This document shows, in pieces, positions 29,659-37,999 of a stretch of 64,000 nucleotides of DNA. Numbering within the stretch: the first letter of the stretch is position 1; every line of letters starts with the position of its first letter. The notes below the pieces were generated by a model. It was not told the origin of the DNA. It was given only the letters and a program-made list of their open reading frames with translations, and did not search any database. The stretch is taken from positions 4,299,501 through 4,363,500 of the forward strand of contig NZ_CP060783.1 in the NCBI RefSeq assembly GCF_014489535.1. The letters run 5' to 3'. The DNA comes from Diaphorobacter aerolatus (GTDB lineage Bacteria; Pseudomonadota; Gammaproteobacteria; Burkholderiales; Burkholderiaceae_C). Made by a program: the position numbers and the translations under genes.

Positions 29659-29920
29659 GGCCGCACCCCTCGCAGTCCCCACGACCGCCGGCCGGCGCCA
29701 TGCGGGCCTCTCGCTCGGCGCGGCGGATCTGCGCACGGGCGTTCAATTCGGCCCGGTGGTCACTCGCTGTCGAACTCGTGTAGATCGCCGCGCAGCCGGC
29801 CTTGGTGAACTTGAGGTGCCCGCCCGGCGTGCGCTTGACGTGCCAGCCCTCACCGACCGCGAACTCGATCAGGGCGCGCAGCCGCTTGTGGCCGCGGGCC
29901 AGCTCATGTGCGTTCGCCAT
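29651..29920 (-). CDS. shi: Shi-like short ICE protein (HicA-like fold)
   Basis: 89-aa protein beginning MANAHELARGHKRLRALIEF with VKRTPGGHLKFTKAGCAAIY, which resembles HicA-type double-stranded RNA-binding toxins and corresponds to the short gene called shi between parA and parB in ICEclc. In ICEclc shi inhibits growth of transfer-competent cells together with parA; here that role is inferred from position. Its ATG at 29,920 follows GGGAGGCCC. In this sequence the parA frame runs into shi without a stop; see parA and findings. Confidence 0.5.
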   Translation of the reverse strand: MANAHELARGHKRLRALIEFAVGEGWHVKRTPGGHLKFTKAGCAAIYTSSTASDHRAELNARAQIRRAEREARMAPAGGRGDCEGCGHG

Positions 29921-30778
29921 GGGCCTCCCAGGATCAAGAGGTCGCTGCGGGCGGCCGGATACTTGAGCCAGTCGGTCCTGCCATTGCGGGAACAACTCGC
30001 TGGCGAGCGCGCGCATCGTGTCGAGCGCGGCAGGGGCGACTCTGCCGGGCGGCTGGCGGTGCTCGACCCGATGCACCGGCAGGCCGCGCGTTGCGGCACG
30101 TGGATACGCTTCTATGGCCGGCACGTCGGTGGCGAGCACGCGGATGCCGGCGCTGTCCTGGAACAGGTCGCGCAGGGCCTGCTGGATCAGCCGTGCGTTG
30201 GCGGACACCGGGTGGACGCGGTTGATGAGCAAGTGCAGCGGCGGCGGTTCGATACCCAGGTGCCGGTACGGCGCAATGTCTTCGAGCAACTGCATGGTGC
30301 CGCGCCGCAGCTCGCGTGCCGCGAGGATTTCCGGCGTGACGGGCGACAGCGCGAGATCGGAGGCGAGCACCGCCATCTCCAGCAGCACGGAACGCGCGCC
30401 CTGGGTGTCGATCAGCACCAGGTCGTAGAGGGGAGCAAGTGCTGGCAGCAGATGCCGCAACCGCAGGCGGCCATCCGGCGCATGCAGCAACAACGTGTTC
30501 AGCTCGCCCCGGTGGTCGTTGGACAGCACCAGGTCCAGGCCCGCGATGATCGTGCGGGACACGAGCTGGCCAAGGTCGCGCTCGTTGAAGGCCAACAGCT
30601 CATAGATGCCGCCCGGCGCGCGCTGGGTCAGTTCGTAGTAGGAGGACAAGGTGGGCTGCACGTCGAGATCGAGCAGCAGCACGCGCAGGCCCGCGTCCGC
30701 GGCGAGCCCGCCCAGGTTGGCGGCCGTCGTGGTCTTGCCGACGCCGCCCTTCGTTGAAATGATGGACACGACCTGCAT
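29651..30778 (-). CDS. parA: ParA-family ATPase, frame continues through shi
   Basis: ParA/MinD ATPase with deviant Walker A (KGGVGKTTTAANL, residues about 10-22), Walker A' region DLDVQPTLSSYY, and Walker B region LVLIDTQGA. About 286 aa of ParA are followed without a stop by the Shi sequence, giving one 375-aa frame. Just before the shi ATG another frame would stop at TGA (CTCTTGATC, about 29,935), so a single-base change could have made the fusion. In relatives the two are separate genes. It is 42 bp downstream of alpA's end and part of the alpA-parA-shi-parB unit. Confidence 0.5.
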   Translation of the reverse strand: MQVVSIISTKGGVGKTTTAANLGGLAADAGLRVLLLDLDVQPTLSSYYELTQRAPGGIYELLAFNERDLGQLVSRTIIAGLDLVLSNDHRGELNTLLLHAPDGRLRLRHLLPALAPLYDLVLIDTQGARSVLLEMAVLASDLALSPVTPEILAARELRRGTMQLLEDIAPYRHLGIEPPPLHLLINRVHPVSANARLIQQALRDLFQDSAGIRVLATDVPAIEAYPRAATRGLPVHRVEHRQPPGRVAPAALDTMRALASELFPQWQDRLAQVSGRPQRPLDPGRPMANAHELARGHKRLRALIEFAVGEGWHVKRTPGGHLKFTKAGCAAIYTSSTASDHRAELNARAQIRRAEREARMAPAGGRGDCEGCGHG

Positions 30779-30820
30779 GGCGCTCTCCGGCTGGGAATGG
30801 GAAGTCCGCGGGAGAGCGGG

Positions 30821-31033
30821 TCAGGTCCGGTGGTTGAGGCGCTCGGCGATCCACTGGTCGATTTCGATCGAATCCCAGCCGACAGCGCGCACGCCCAGGC
30901 GCAGCGCCTGAGGGAACTGGCGCTTCTTCATCAGGTTGTAGATGTGGGCGCGTTTGAAGCCGGACTTCGCTTCGACTTCATCGAGCCGCAGGATGCGGCG
31001 CTCGTTCGGCGGGAGTACAGGGGTCTGCGACAT
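30821..31033 (-). CDS. alpA: AlpA-family DNA-binding regulator
   Basis: 70-aa excisionase/AlpA-like protein with a winged helix-turn-helix: LDEVEAKSGFKRAHIYNLMK and FPQALRLGVRAVGWDSIEID. First gene of the alpA-parA-shi-parB operon in ICEs of this type, where it serves as a regulator or directionality factor. I prefer the ATG at 31,033, 8 bp after AGGAG; a GTG at 31,042 is in frame but overlaps that site. Confidence 0.5.
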   Translation of the reverse strand: MSQTPVLPPNERRILRLDEVEAKSGFKRAHIYNLMKKRQFPQALRLGVRAVGWDSIEIDQWIAERLNHRT

Positions 31034-31151
31034 GGCGGTCACTCCTGAACGCTCGGTGGCGTTTGTTGGCGTGACCTCTATTCAATAGACCTGGCTGCGG
31101 AAAGACATTGCAAATGCAATCTCCGCGATTGCACATACAAGCTGGATAACC

Positions 31152-31898
31152 TCATGCGCTTGCGCTACGAACGTACCTCTTAGCGTTGGCGAACTTTCCG
31201 TTTAAGGTGCGCTCAGTGATGCCCATGGTGCCGCCGTAGTGGGCGACCAATGCAGAGACAAGGGCCTCCTGCGTTTTGAAGCTGGAATAGGGCACGCCTG
31301 AAGGCGACTGGCTCAGCATCAGCGTCAACATCCCTCCAATGATGTTGAGATAGGTCGTTTCCGCCCGTTCGCTGATCTCGCATTGCTTGGATGCCAACAG
31401 CACCGAGGATTGCTTGAGTAGCGTGTCGTGCTGCTCCTGCAGTTCTCGCATCTCACGTCGGGCTTGTTCAAGCGCGGCCTGAAGGGCCAGCCGCTCCACG
31501 AGGATCGCCTGTCCTGTTTCCATGGTGATGAAAGGATGCGCCATGCGTTCGCCACGGCTGAACAGAAATCCTGGCCGGTGCTCGGGATAGTGGGTGCGCA
31601 TCCAGCGTTTTAGATCGACATGGCGAACAGTCAGATCCAGAGAATTGAGCAGCTTCGGATCATTGAGCGTGATCCCGTTCTTGCCGTAGGGCAGCTCTCC
31701 GTTGAGGATGCCGTCATAGATACGTTCCGAGTGCAGCCGGCACTCATTCCATCGAGGGCAGTTCAGCGACCGAGGCAGGACACGCGGTGACGCGATCGTG
31801 GCCAGGATCATCGGGAGATACCGCAGCAACCCAGCCCATCGGATGGCCGCCTCGATGGGACGATAGAACACCTTTGATGTTGAAATGTCCTTGTGCAT
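31152..31898 (-). CDS. ICE-terminal hypothetical protein with coiled coil
   Basis: 248-aa protein, last leftward ICE gene before att. The start MHKDISTSKVFYRPIEAAIR follows AGGAGACGAAGAC. A coiled-coil region (ALQAALEQARREMRELQEQH) lies around residues 140-180, and the C-terminus (SERAETTYLNIIGGMLTLML) is helical, ending GITERTLNGKFANAKRYVRS. It has no recognised catalytic motif. Possibly a DNA-binding or scaffold protein of the ICE end; a similar gene is often found at this place, but I do not know its family. Confidence 0.5.
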   Translation of the reverse strand: MHKDISTSKVFYRPIEAAIRWAGLLRYLPMILATIASPRVLPRSLNCPRWNECRLHSERIYDGILNGELPYGKNGITLNDPKLLNSLDLTVRHVDLKRWMRTHYPEHRPGFLFSRGERMAHPFITMETGQAILVERLALQAALEQARREMRELQEQHDTLLKQSSVLLASKQCEISERAETTYLNIIGGMLTLMLSQSPSGVPYSSFKTQEALVSALVAHYGGTMGITERTLNGKFANAKRYVRSASA

Positions 31899-32348
31899 GT
31901 CTTCGTCTCCTTTCGGGTGCGCTACATCACCGGCTCCTTTCTTGCCCAAGGGCTGTTGTGTCGTTATGGCCTGCGACGGACGCTTGAGGCGATGCCCTAA
32001 GCGAAGGCGGAGGAGGCCATTGGCGTCCGCCGCAGGTGGCCTTGTCTTGCTTGATATGCAAGAATCGATCAGTTGCCGGCCCATCGAGCGATGAGGACGC
32101 AAGCTCGATATTGGCGCTCACGGTACCAGCGTCATAGGTGGCGCAAAGCCCATCAAGACCGATTTGGTATGGTCTGATATCCAGACGGTTCAAGACCAGC
32201 GAGTTGAAGCGTTCGACGCCCCTACGTCCAGTTGGTGACTGGAAATCAGCGGTTAGTGATGCATCGCTCCACATGCTGATATATCGACAAAGTATCTGCC
32301 GCAGTACCAGTGACCCTGCCAGGTTGCCCCAGCACATAGGAGACGGAG
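31899..32348. other. 450-bp intergenic stretch, nothing recognised
   Basis: Divergent region between the coiled-coil gene and the DUF305 gene. No convincing ORF, terminator or repeat. It should contain the promoters of both genes. Confidence 0.5.
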
Positions 32349-32849
32349 ATGGCTGAACATTCCCATGAACATCAACATCACACATCCGGTCAGATGGGTA
32401 AGCACGGCCGACCATACGCCAAGTTCTGGGTGAACATGGTGTTGGGCCTCGTCGTCATGTACTTCGTAATGTTCAGCATGATCGACGGCGCCAGGGACTT
32501 CAGAAACAATCTCAACATGCTCTACATGGCGGTCACTATGTGGGCGCCAATGGGCATCTTCATGCTAGCGACAATGCCCGGCATGTTTCCAAACCGGCGG
32601 CTCAATCTCGTGCTGTACGGCTTGTTTGCCGTTCTCACACTCGGTTCTTTTGCCGCGACCCGTGCTCAAACCGGAATCGGCGATCGACAGTTCATCGCGT
32701 CTATGGTCCCGCACCATTCGGGAGCGATCCTCATGTGCCGCGAGGCGCAGCTCTCAGATCCGGAACTCGTCAACCTATGCCAAGCGATTTCCGATGGCCA
32801 GCGCGCGGAGATCGAGCAGATGAACCGGATTGCTGCACGCCTTCGTTGA
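32349..32849 (+). CDS. DUF305 membrane protein with His-rich N-terminus
   Basis: 166-aa protein with three hydrophobic segments (about residues 25-45, 60-80, 90-105) and a DUF305 motif MVPHHSGAILMCREA near the C-terminus. The N-terminus MAEHSHEHQHHTSGQMGKHG is His-rich, which suggests metal binding. DUF305 proteins are often linked with copper or other metal resistance. The start at 32349 follows AGGAGACGGAG. It lies within 400 bp of the ICE end and runs toward att; probably a metal-related cargo gene. Confidence 0.5.
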   Translation: MAEHSHEHQHHTSGQMGKHGRPYAKFWVNMVLGLVVMYFVMFSMIDGARDFRNNLNMLYMAVTMWAPMGIFMLATMPGMFPNRRLNLVLYGLFAVLTLGSFAATRAQTGIGDRQFIASMVPHHSGAILMCREAQLSDPELVNLCQAISDGQRAEIEQMNRIAARLR

Positions 32850-33139
32850 GGCTGGCTGCCACTACACTGGCGCCGCGTTGCGCTCCGGCGAAGTTAGCCG
32901 CAGCGATGTAAAGATGAGTACTTGCGGTGTTCCGATGCCGGCGGTTGTGTCCTACAGCCGTCCAGGTGCCAGGCAGTCCACGCGACACCACCCCGCGCTG
33001 CCTGCGGAGCGAGCGCAAGTCATGATCGTCGCAAGTTGGAGTTCGATAGCGAACCCGCTCAGCAGCTGGACGCATCAGGCGTAACGACGGGTGGATGGAT
33101 CATCCTTGGACGCTGGTGGAAGTGGTTGGATGAACTTTG

Positions 33140-33168
33140 TTGCCGAGGGCGAAAAACAAGGCTATAAT
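33140..33168 (+). promoter_or_regulatory. Outward promoter at ICE end (Pcirc-like)
   Basis: TTGCCG (33140-33145), 17-bp spacer, TATAAT (33163-33168), directed toward the att site. In ICEclc a promoter at this end drives the integrase gene after circularisation; the position and direction here are as expected. Inference. Confidence 0.5.
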
Positions 33169-33236
33169 TGAGTTCTTCGCTGATCACCACAGTGGAGAAA
33201 GTGATTGGGAAACAGAGACTTAGCGCTCTAGTGCAT

Positions 33237-33254
33237 GACTCGTTTCCCGCTCCA
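33237..33254 (+). other. attR core: 18-bp repeat of tRNA-Gly 3' end
   Basis: GACTCGTTTCCCGCTCCA is the last 18 bases of a tRNA-Gly-type gene with no tRNA body before it. It agrees closely with the core I remember for ICEclc (GTCTCGTTTCCCGCTCCA). The intact tRNA-Gly at 33,449 ends CCCGTTTTCCCGCTCCA, a different isocopy. The ICE therefore ends here. Confidence 0.5.
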
Positions 33255-33326
33255 GATGGGCTTGAAAGGTAGCAAGTTTTTTTAGGGAGCAAAAACTCCT
33301 TTTAAATCAATAGCTTGTATCGTGAT

Positions 33327-33368
33327 GCCCCGGAGTGCAAATCCGGTTCGACTCCGGATCGCGCCTCC
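33327..33368 (+). pseudogene. tRNA-Cys remnant
   Basis: The CCGGAG-TGCAAAT-CCGG arm carries anticodon GCA, followed by a TTCGACTCCGG T-arm part and the acceptor end CGCGCCTCC. The anticodon stem and T stem share one CCGG, so the variable loop and half the T stem are missing, and no 5' acceptor half is seen upstream. Not functional. Confidence 0.5.
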
Positions 33369-33448
33369 GGTATCGGAAGGCCGGGCGGCGAAAGTCTCTC
33401 CACCGAAAACGTGATAGAATTGAGATCTTCGCGTCGCAAGACGAAAAT

Positions 33449-33524
33449 GCGGGAATAGCTCAGTTGGTAGAGCGATACCTTGCCAAGGTATAGGTCGACG
33501 GTTCGAACCCGTTTTCCCGCTCCA
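33449..33524 (+). tRNA. tRNA-Gly (GCC)
   Basis: 76 nt, encoded CCA, acceptor GCGGGAA/TTCCCGC, D-arm AGCTCAGTTGGTAGAGC, anticodon loop TTGCCAA, T-loop GTTCGAAC. Complete. Its own -10-like TAGAAT lies at 33,415-33,420. Confidence 0.5.
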
Positions 33525-33531
33525 GATCCCA

Positions 33532-33560
33532 AAGGGAAGCCCAAAAGGCTTCCCTTTTTT
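33532..33560 (+). terminator. Rho-independent terminator after tRNA-Gly
   Basis: GGGAAGCC-CAAAA-GGCTTCCC followed by six T. Confidence 0.5.
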
Positions 33561-33678
33561 GTCGTTGCGGTGCGTTTTTTAACGATCGTCTCCGCGCGCA
33601 CCGGTGAAACACAAGAGTACTGATACTTGCGCCCAGCCGCCGCGCAATGCGGTAAGCTGATCCCCTCATGTATCAGGC

Positions 33679-33769
33679 GCCCCGATGGTGAAATTGGTAG
33701 ACACTGCGGACTTAAAATCCGCCGCTTCCGTAAAAGGGGCGTGCCGGTTCGACCCCGGCTCGGGCACCA
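33679..33769 (+). tRNA. tRNA-Leu (TAA)
   Basis: 91 nt with a long variable arm, encoded CCA. Anticodon loop CTTAAAA, T-loop GTTCGACC. Begins GCCCCGATGGTGAAATTGGT and ends CGGGCACCA. Confidence 0.5.
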
Positions 33770-33782
33770 GTCGAGATTCAAT

Positions 33783-34427
33783 ATGTCACATTACAACGCA
33801 CCCTTCGAAATTCATGTGCACGGTCAGGTGCAGTTGCGCAGCGATGTCGATTTCGATCAGCTGCAGGACGCGCTGACGCCTCTGTGGAAATATGCGGGCG
33901 CCCGTTCGCTGGCCGCTGGTGCGGCGAGCGCTTATGAGGAAGAGCCGGGCATCCAGTTCGATCCCAAGGCGCACACGCTTCAGATGTGCTGGACGGTGCG
34001 CGGCGATGATGATTTTCGCCAGTCGCTCGACGAAATGTGCATGGGCCTCAACGAGCTGGCCGAGCAGGGCGCGGCCATCGAGGTGACGTTCTACGACGCC
34101 GAGTTCGACGACGAAGAGGAAGGCGACGGTCCTGCGGATGGGTCCGAGGCGCGCGACGATTTCGTGATGCTGTTCGTGGGCCCGACGCCTGCGGCCATCA
34201 TGCAGGTACAGCGCGATCTGCTGGTGCAGGACGTGATCAACATGATGGAGCGCCATTTCGACGCCTCCGAGCTGGGCGGGGTGGTCTCCGAGATCGACAA
34301 GCTGTTCAACCGCCGCTTTGACGATCTGGTGAACTCGCTTGAAATCGGCAAGCCGCCGCGTGGCACGGGCGGCTCTGGCAGCGGTGGTCACGGCAGCGGC
34401 GGTCGTCGCCCGCGCCATCTGCATTGA
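33783..34427 (+). CDS. DUF6806-like conserved protein, 214 aa
   Basis: Starts MSHYNAPFEIHVHGQVQLRS 13 bp after tRNA-Leu. The sequence is acidic and has VRGDDDFRQSLDEMCMGLNE and FVMLFVGPTPAAIMQVQRDL, and it ends with a Gly/Ser/His-rich tail. It matches the Comamonadaceae family DUF6806 as I recall, function unknown. A strong terminator (34,468-34,494) follows. Confidence 0.5.
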   Translation: MSHYNAPFEIHVHGQVQLRSDVDFDQLQDALTPLWKYAGARSLAAGAASAYEEEPGIQFDPKAHTLQMCWTVRGDDDFRQSLDEMCMGLNELAEQGAAIEVTFYDAEFDDEEEGDGPADGSEARDDFVMLFVGPTPAAIMQVQRDLLVQDVINMMERHFDASELGGVVSEIDKLFNRRFDDLVNSLEIGKPPRGTGGSGSGGHGSGGRRPRHLH

Positions 34428-34467
34428 TCGATCGATCCATCGTTACTACGCCTCCCCCGTCACAACG

Positions 34468-34498
34468 AGCCCGCCGGTCTCAACCGGGCGGGCTTTGA
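34468..34498 (+). terminator. Rho-independent terminator after DUF6806 gene
   Basis: AGCCCGCCGGT-TCTCA-ACCGGGCGGGCT, followed by TTGATTTG. Confidence 0.5.
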
Positions 34499-34515
34499 TT
34501 TGACTGCGCCTGCGT

Positions 34516-35064
34516 ATGGCATCAAACGCCCATCCTTTGCGTGCAAACACCGATCTGCCGTACCTCGGCGGCTATTCGCCCACGCTCAAGGGACAGGCGC
34601 AAACCCTGCTCGACCAGGGCAGGCTCGGTGATCTGCTGGTGCGCAAGTACCGTGCGCCCCACGAAGTGCGCAGCGACAAGGCGCTCTACGACTTCACGCA
34701 GGAGTACAAGCAGCGCTACCTGCGCAATGCGGGCACGATCAACAAGGTGCTGTTCGACAACAAGATCCACGTCGTGCGCCATGCGCTCGGCCTGCACACC
34801 AGCATGTCGCGCGTGCAGGGCGGCAAGCTCGCGGCCAAGCACGAAATCCGTGTGGCTTCGTTCTTTCGCCAAGGGCCGGAAGAATTCCTGCGCATGATCG
34901 TCGTGCATGAGCTTGCCCATCTGCGCGAGAAGGATCACGACAAGGCGTTCTACCAACTGTGCACGCACATGGAGCCCGACTACCACCAGTTCGAACTGGA
35001 CACGCGGCTTTATCTGACCTATCTCGACCACGGCGGCGAGCCGCTTTGGGGCGGTGGCCGCTGA
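34516..35064 (+). CDS. YgjP-like metallopeptidase (DUF45)
   Basis: 182-aa cytoplasmic protein with the zinc-peptidase motif HELAHLREKDH (residues about 134-144; HExxH) and the downstream His/Asp of the DUF45/YgjP family (FYQLCTHMEPDY). It lacks a membrane segment. Substrate unknown. Short stretch of 21 bp to the preceding terminator; the start ATG at 34,516. Confidence 0.5.
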   Translation: MASNAHPLRANTDLPYLGGYSPTLKGQAQTLLDQGRLGDLLVRKYRAPHEVRSDKALYDFTQEYKQRYLRNAGTINKVLFDNKIHVVRHALGLHTSMSRVQGGKLAAKHEIRVASFFRQGPEEFLRMIVVHELAHLREKDHDKAFYQLCTHMEPDYHQFELDTRLYLTYLDHGGEPLWGGGR

Positions 35065-35067
35065 GGC

Positions 35068-35964
35068 TCAGGCAGCCAAGGCATGGCAATGCTCGGGTGG
35101 CAGTTGCAGCCAGCGCTTTGCTGCGGCCTGCAATGCGCCGAGACGCCCCGTGGTGTAGAGCTGCAGCGTGCCGCGGCGCACTGTTGAGGGTGCCGAATCG
35201 TCGGCCTCAGGTGCGAGCGTGTCGCGCTGAACGAGTATGCGGCGGGTCTGCCGCGCGACCGGGGCTCCGGTGTCGATGATGTGCACGTCGGGGCCGAGCA
35301 GTTTGCGCAGTTCGTCCTTGATGAACACGTAGTGCGTGCAGCCGAGCACCAGCGTATCGATGTCTCCCGTGCGCACGCCGAAGCTGCCGAGCATGGCGGT
35401 ATAGCGTTCGCAGAGTTCGCGAATCTCGATGGCAGCCGGGCTGCTGGCGGCCTCACTATCTTCTTCTTCGACGCTGCGTTCGATGGCGCGAACCAGGCCG
35501 TCGCAAGCTTGCGCGCGAAACTCGGTGCCGTCCGAAAAGGCCTGGCGCAGTTGCTCGAAACGCGCGCTCTGCACGGTGCCACGCGTGGCAATCACGCCGA
35601 CACGATGGGTCTGGCTGCTGCTCGCGGCGGGCTTGAGCGCTGGCTCCACGCCGATCACGGGCAGATCGGGCAAGGCCTCGCGTAGCTGCGCGACGGCGGC
35701 GGTGGTGGCGGTGTTGCAGGCGACGACAAGCGCCTTGATGCGGTGCTCGTCCAGCAGGTGCCGCGCGATGGCGAGCGTGCGCTGCTTCACGAACTCATCA
35801 CCGCGCTCGCCGTAAGGCGCGTTGCCCGAGTCGGCCAGATAGACAAAATTCTCGTAAGGCAGTTCGCTGCGCAACTCCTGCAGAACGCTCAGGCCGCCGA
35901 TGCCGCTGTCGAACACGCCGACGGGCGAGGCTGAGGAAGAGGACAAAAATGCAGACGACGACAT
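35068..35964 (-). CDS. murI: Glutamate racemase
   Basis: 298-aa enzyme that makes D-glutamate for peptidoglycan. The two catalytic Cys are visible: ACNTATTAAV (Cys83) and LGCTHYVF. Also FDSGIGGLSVL and DSGNAPYGER, the substrate-binding signatures. An Ala/Ser-rich N-terminal extension of about 12 aa. Convergent with the YgjP-like gene, with 3 bp between. Complete. Confidence 0.5.
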   Translation of the reverse strand: MSSSAFLSSSSASPVGVFDSGIGGLSVLQELRSELPYENFVYLADSGNAPYGERGDEFVKQRTLAIARHLLDEHRIKALVVACNTATTAAVAQLREALPDLPVIGVEPALKPAASSSQTHRVGVIATRGTVQSARFEQLRQAFSDGTEFRAQACDGLVRAIERSVEEEDSEAASSPAAIEIRELCERYTAMLGSFGVRTGDIDTLVLGCTHYVFIKDELRKLLGPDVHIIDTGAPVARQTRRILVQRDTLAPEADDSAPSTVRRGTLQLYTTGRLGALQAAAKRWLQLPPEHCHALAA

Positions 35965-36078
35965 GGCCGGATGAACTCCCGATGACAGGCATGCACTGCT
36001 GTGCGATTCAGTCTGCCATTGTCATGCTTTTGGATGCGGCTTGCAGCGCCGCCCCAGCCATCTTTTGCGTGGTGCAAA

Positions 36079-37185
36079 TCAACGCCCGCGCACCATCTCG
36101 AGAATCTTCGCGGTGTTCAGATTGCGCGCCATGTCCTGCATTTGCGGCGCGTATTGCGTCTGCAACGCGCGACCGTCCTGCATGATGTGTTCATACGCGC
36201 TCTTGAGCATCTGCGTGCTCAGTGTTCGACCGCCTGCGTAGTACTGGTTTGCCACGTGACCCAGCGCGTAGGTCGATGCAAAGCTCATGCCGCTGCTCAC
36301 CGCCTGACGACCCACGCCGCCAAAGAGGCCGCCGCCGAGCACGCGCCCGAGTAATTTGCGTCCGGCCTGTTCAAGATATTGCGAGGTCAGGCCCACGCCG
36401 AGCGCGGCCAGCAAATCCTTGATGTGGCCTCGGTCGAGTTCATAACCGTAGGTCTCGCCGATCTGGTACACCAGCCGCATCTGCAGCGGAATGATCGCGA
36501 GCGTCGAAAGATTCTCCGGCAGCAATTCGATGGCACCGTTGACGATGGAGGCCTTGAGAATCTTGGCGTCCATCTCCTGCACCGACAGCGTGCTCTGCTT
36601 GCGTTCCGTGTTGGCATTGGCCAGCGAGTCGGCGGCGGTGGGGTGCGGCACGGTCTCCGCGCTCGGCATCACGGGTTCGCCGAACACGACGGGTTCGAGT
36701 CCTCCCTGCAAGGGTGCATTCGCAATCACCTGAGCCTGCGTGTCCACGGCATGCGCCGTGGCGACGGCCGCAGCAGCGCCAGCATCGGTTGTTGCAGCTG
36801 CAGCACCAGCATCCGCTGCCGGAGAGGGCGCTACCGATGCTGCGGGCGTTGTTGCAGTCGCCGCGAGTCCCAGTGAAGACTTCAGTTGCGCGAGGAATTC
36901 GGTTTCCTTGGCGCTGGTTTCACCATCAGCGTCGCAGACGCAGACCGCCATCTCGTAGGCGAGCTGGCGAGCCTCCTCGTTCGTGAGCTGAGCCGCCACG
37001 TTGGGCAGTTGCACCCTGCGCAGCAGCATGTCCTGGTAGAGACCGGGGAGGTTGATCTGCTCGTGCTGACCCAGCGTCTCGGCAACCTGCTTGATCTGGT
37101 CTCGTTCGCGATCATGCTTGGCATTGTCGGCATAGGCCGCGAGAAGACAGATGCTCAGAATCGAGCGAATTTCATCGTTGGACAT
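36079..37185 (-). CDS. TerB-like plus DUF697-like protein
   Basis: 368-aa protein. Residues 1-100 resemble a TerB-like helical domain with acidic motifs (YADNAKHDRERDQI, CDADGETSAKETE), an Ala/Thr-rich linker follows (110-190), and the C-terminal part (ILKASIVNGAIELLPENLST to LGHVANQYYAGGRTLS) resembles DUF697, with a hydrophobic Gly-rich stretch GRVLGGGLFGGVGRQAVSSG that may insert in the membrane. Tellurite resistance is a family label, not evidence of function. Start at 37,185; the alternative upstream start extends into non-conserved sequence. Confidence 0.5.
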   Translation of the reverse strand: MSNDEIRSILSICLLAAYADNAKHDRERDQIKQVAETLGQHEQINLPGLYQDMLLRRVQLPNVAAQLTNEEARQLAYEMAVCVCDADGETSAKETEFLAQLKSSLGLAATATTPAASVAPSPAADAGAAAATTDAGAAAAVATAHAVDTQAQVIANAPLQGGLEPVVFGEPVMPSAETVPHPTAADSLANANTERKQSTLSVQEMDAKILKASIVNGAIELLPENLSTLAIIPLQMRLVYQIGETYGYELDRGHIKDLLAALGVGLTSQYLEQAGRKLLGRVLGGGLFGGVGRQAVSSGMSFASTYALGHVANQYYAGGRTLSTQMLKSAYEHIMQDGRALQTQYAPQMQDMARNLNTAKILEMVRGR

Positions 37186-37438
37186 GTTGGTCAAAATAAA
37201 ACTCCTGTATGTGGTGGCCAGGGCCTGTTCACCCAACCCACGGGGTCGCGCAAGCCAGACAGGGCCGCTCATGCTGGGCGCGTGACGCCGCGCAGGTAGG
37301 CACCCGCGCAAGGAACGCAAGCGCCACGAGACGATGGACGTCCCAGGCCAGTAGGCCGTGTGCATAGCGTCGAAAATGGTATTGCTGTTGCATGATTCGA
37401 ACGTGCGGCGCAAGAATCGCTCGCTCAGCCCATCGTCA

Positions 37439-37999
37439 CTATTGTTTCTGACGCGGATGCTTTTCCACCCACGCGAGGAACTTCTGCATCCAGGTGTTCA
37501 GGTAGTCATGGCTTGCGGTGCCGATATTGCCGTTGGCATCGACGAGTCCATCCTTCCACTGAATGAAGCCTTCGGGCTGCTGCATCGTCGGCATGTCGAG
37601 GAAAACCAGAATATTGCGCAGATGCTGTTGTGCCATCGATGTCGCGGGACCGCCCGGGGACGTGCCGATCACGCCCGCCGGAATCCCATTCCACGCGCCT
37701 TGCTTGAACGGGCGGCTGCCGCCGTCGAGCGCATTCTTGAGCAGCGCGGGAACCGAACGGTTGTGCTCCGGCGTGACGAACAGAATGCCGTCCTTGCTGC
37801 CGATCAGCGCCTTGAAATCCACAAACGCCTTGGGCGTGTTGTCGTCTTCGTCGCGGTTGTAGAAGGGCAGTTTCGTGATGTCGATGATCTCGAAATTCGC
37901 CTGGTCGGACACCAGCTTGGTCAGCGCCTTGGCCAGTTGCATGTTGATCGATGACTGGCTGTTGCTGCCAACGATGATGCCAATATTCGGTTTGCTCAT
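37439..37999 (-). CDS. NADPH-dependent FMN reductase
   Basis: 186-aa flavoprotein of the NADPH-FMN reductase family: flavin-binding GSNSQSSINMQLAKAL near residue 11 and TPEHNRSVPALLKNALD. Likely a quinone or chromate reductase/azoreductase type. The start at 37,999 follows AAGGAATCG. Complete, single gene. Confidence 0.5.
   Translation of the reverse strand: MSKPNIGIIVGSNSQSSINMQLAKALTKLVSDQANFEIIDITKLPFYNRDEDDNTPKAFVDFKALIGSKDGILFVTPEHNRSVPALLKNALDGGSRPFKQGAWNGIPAGVIGTSPGGPATSMAQQHLRNILVFLDMPTMQQPEGFIQWKDGLVDANGNIGTASHDYLNTWMQKFLAWVEKHPRQKQ

Noticed and set aside
27955..29808. Plus-strand frame of about 600 codons opposite parB
   Set aside because: parB is recognisable on the minus strand; the plus frame is low in hydrophobic order and rich in Arg.
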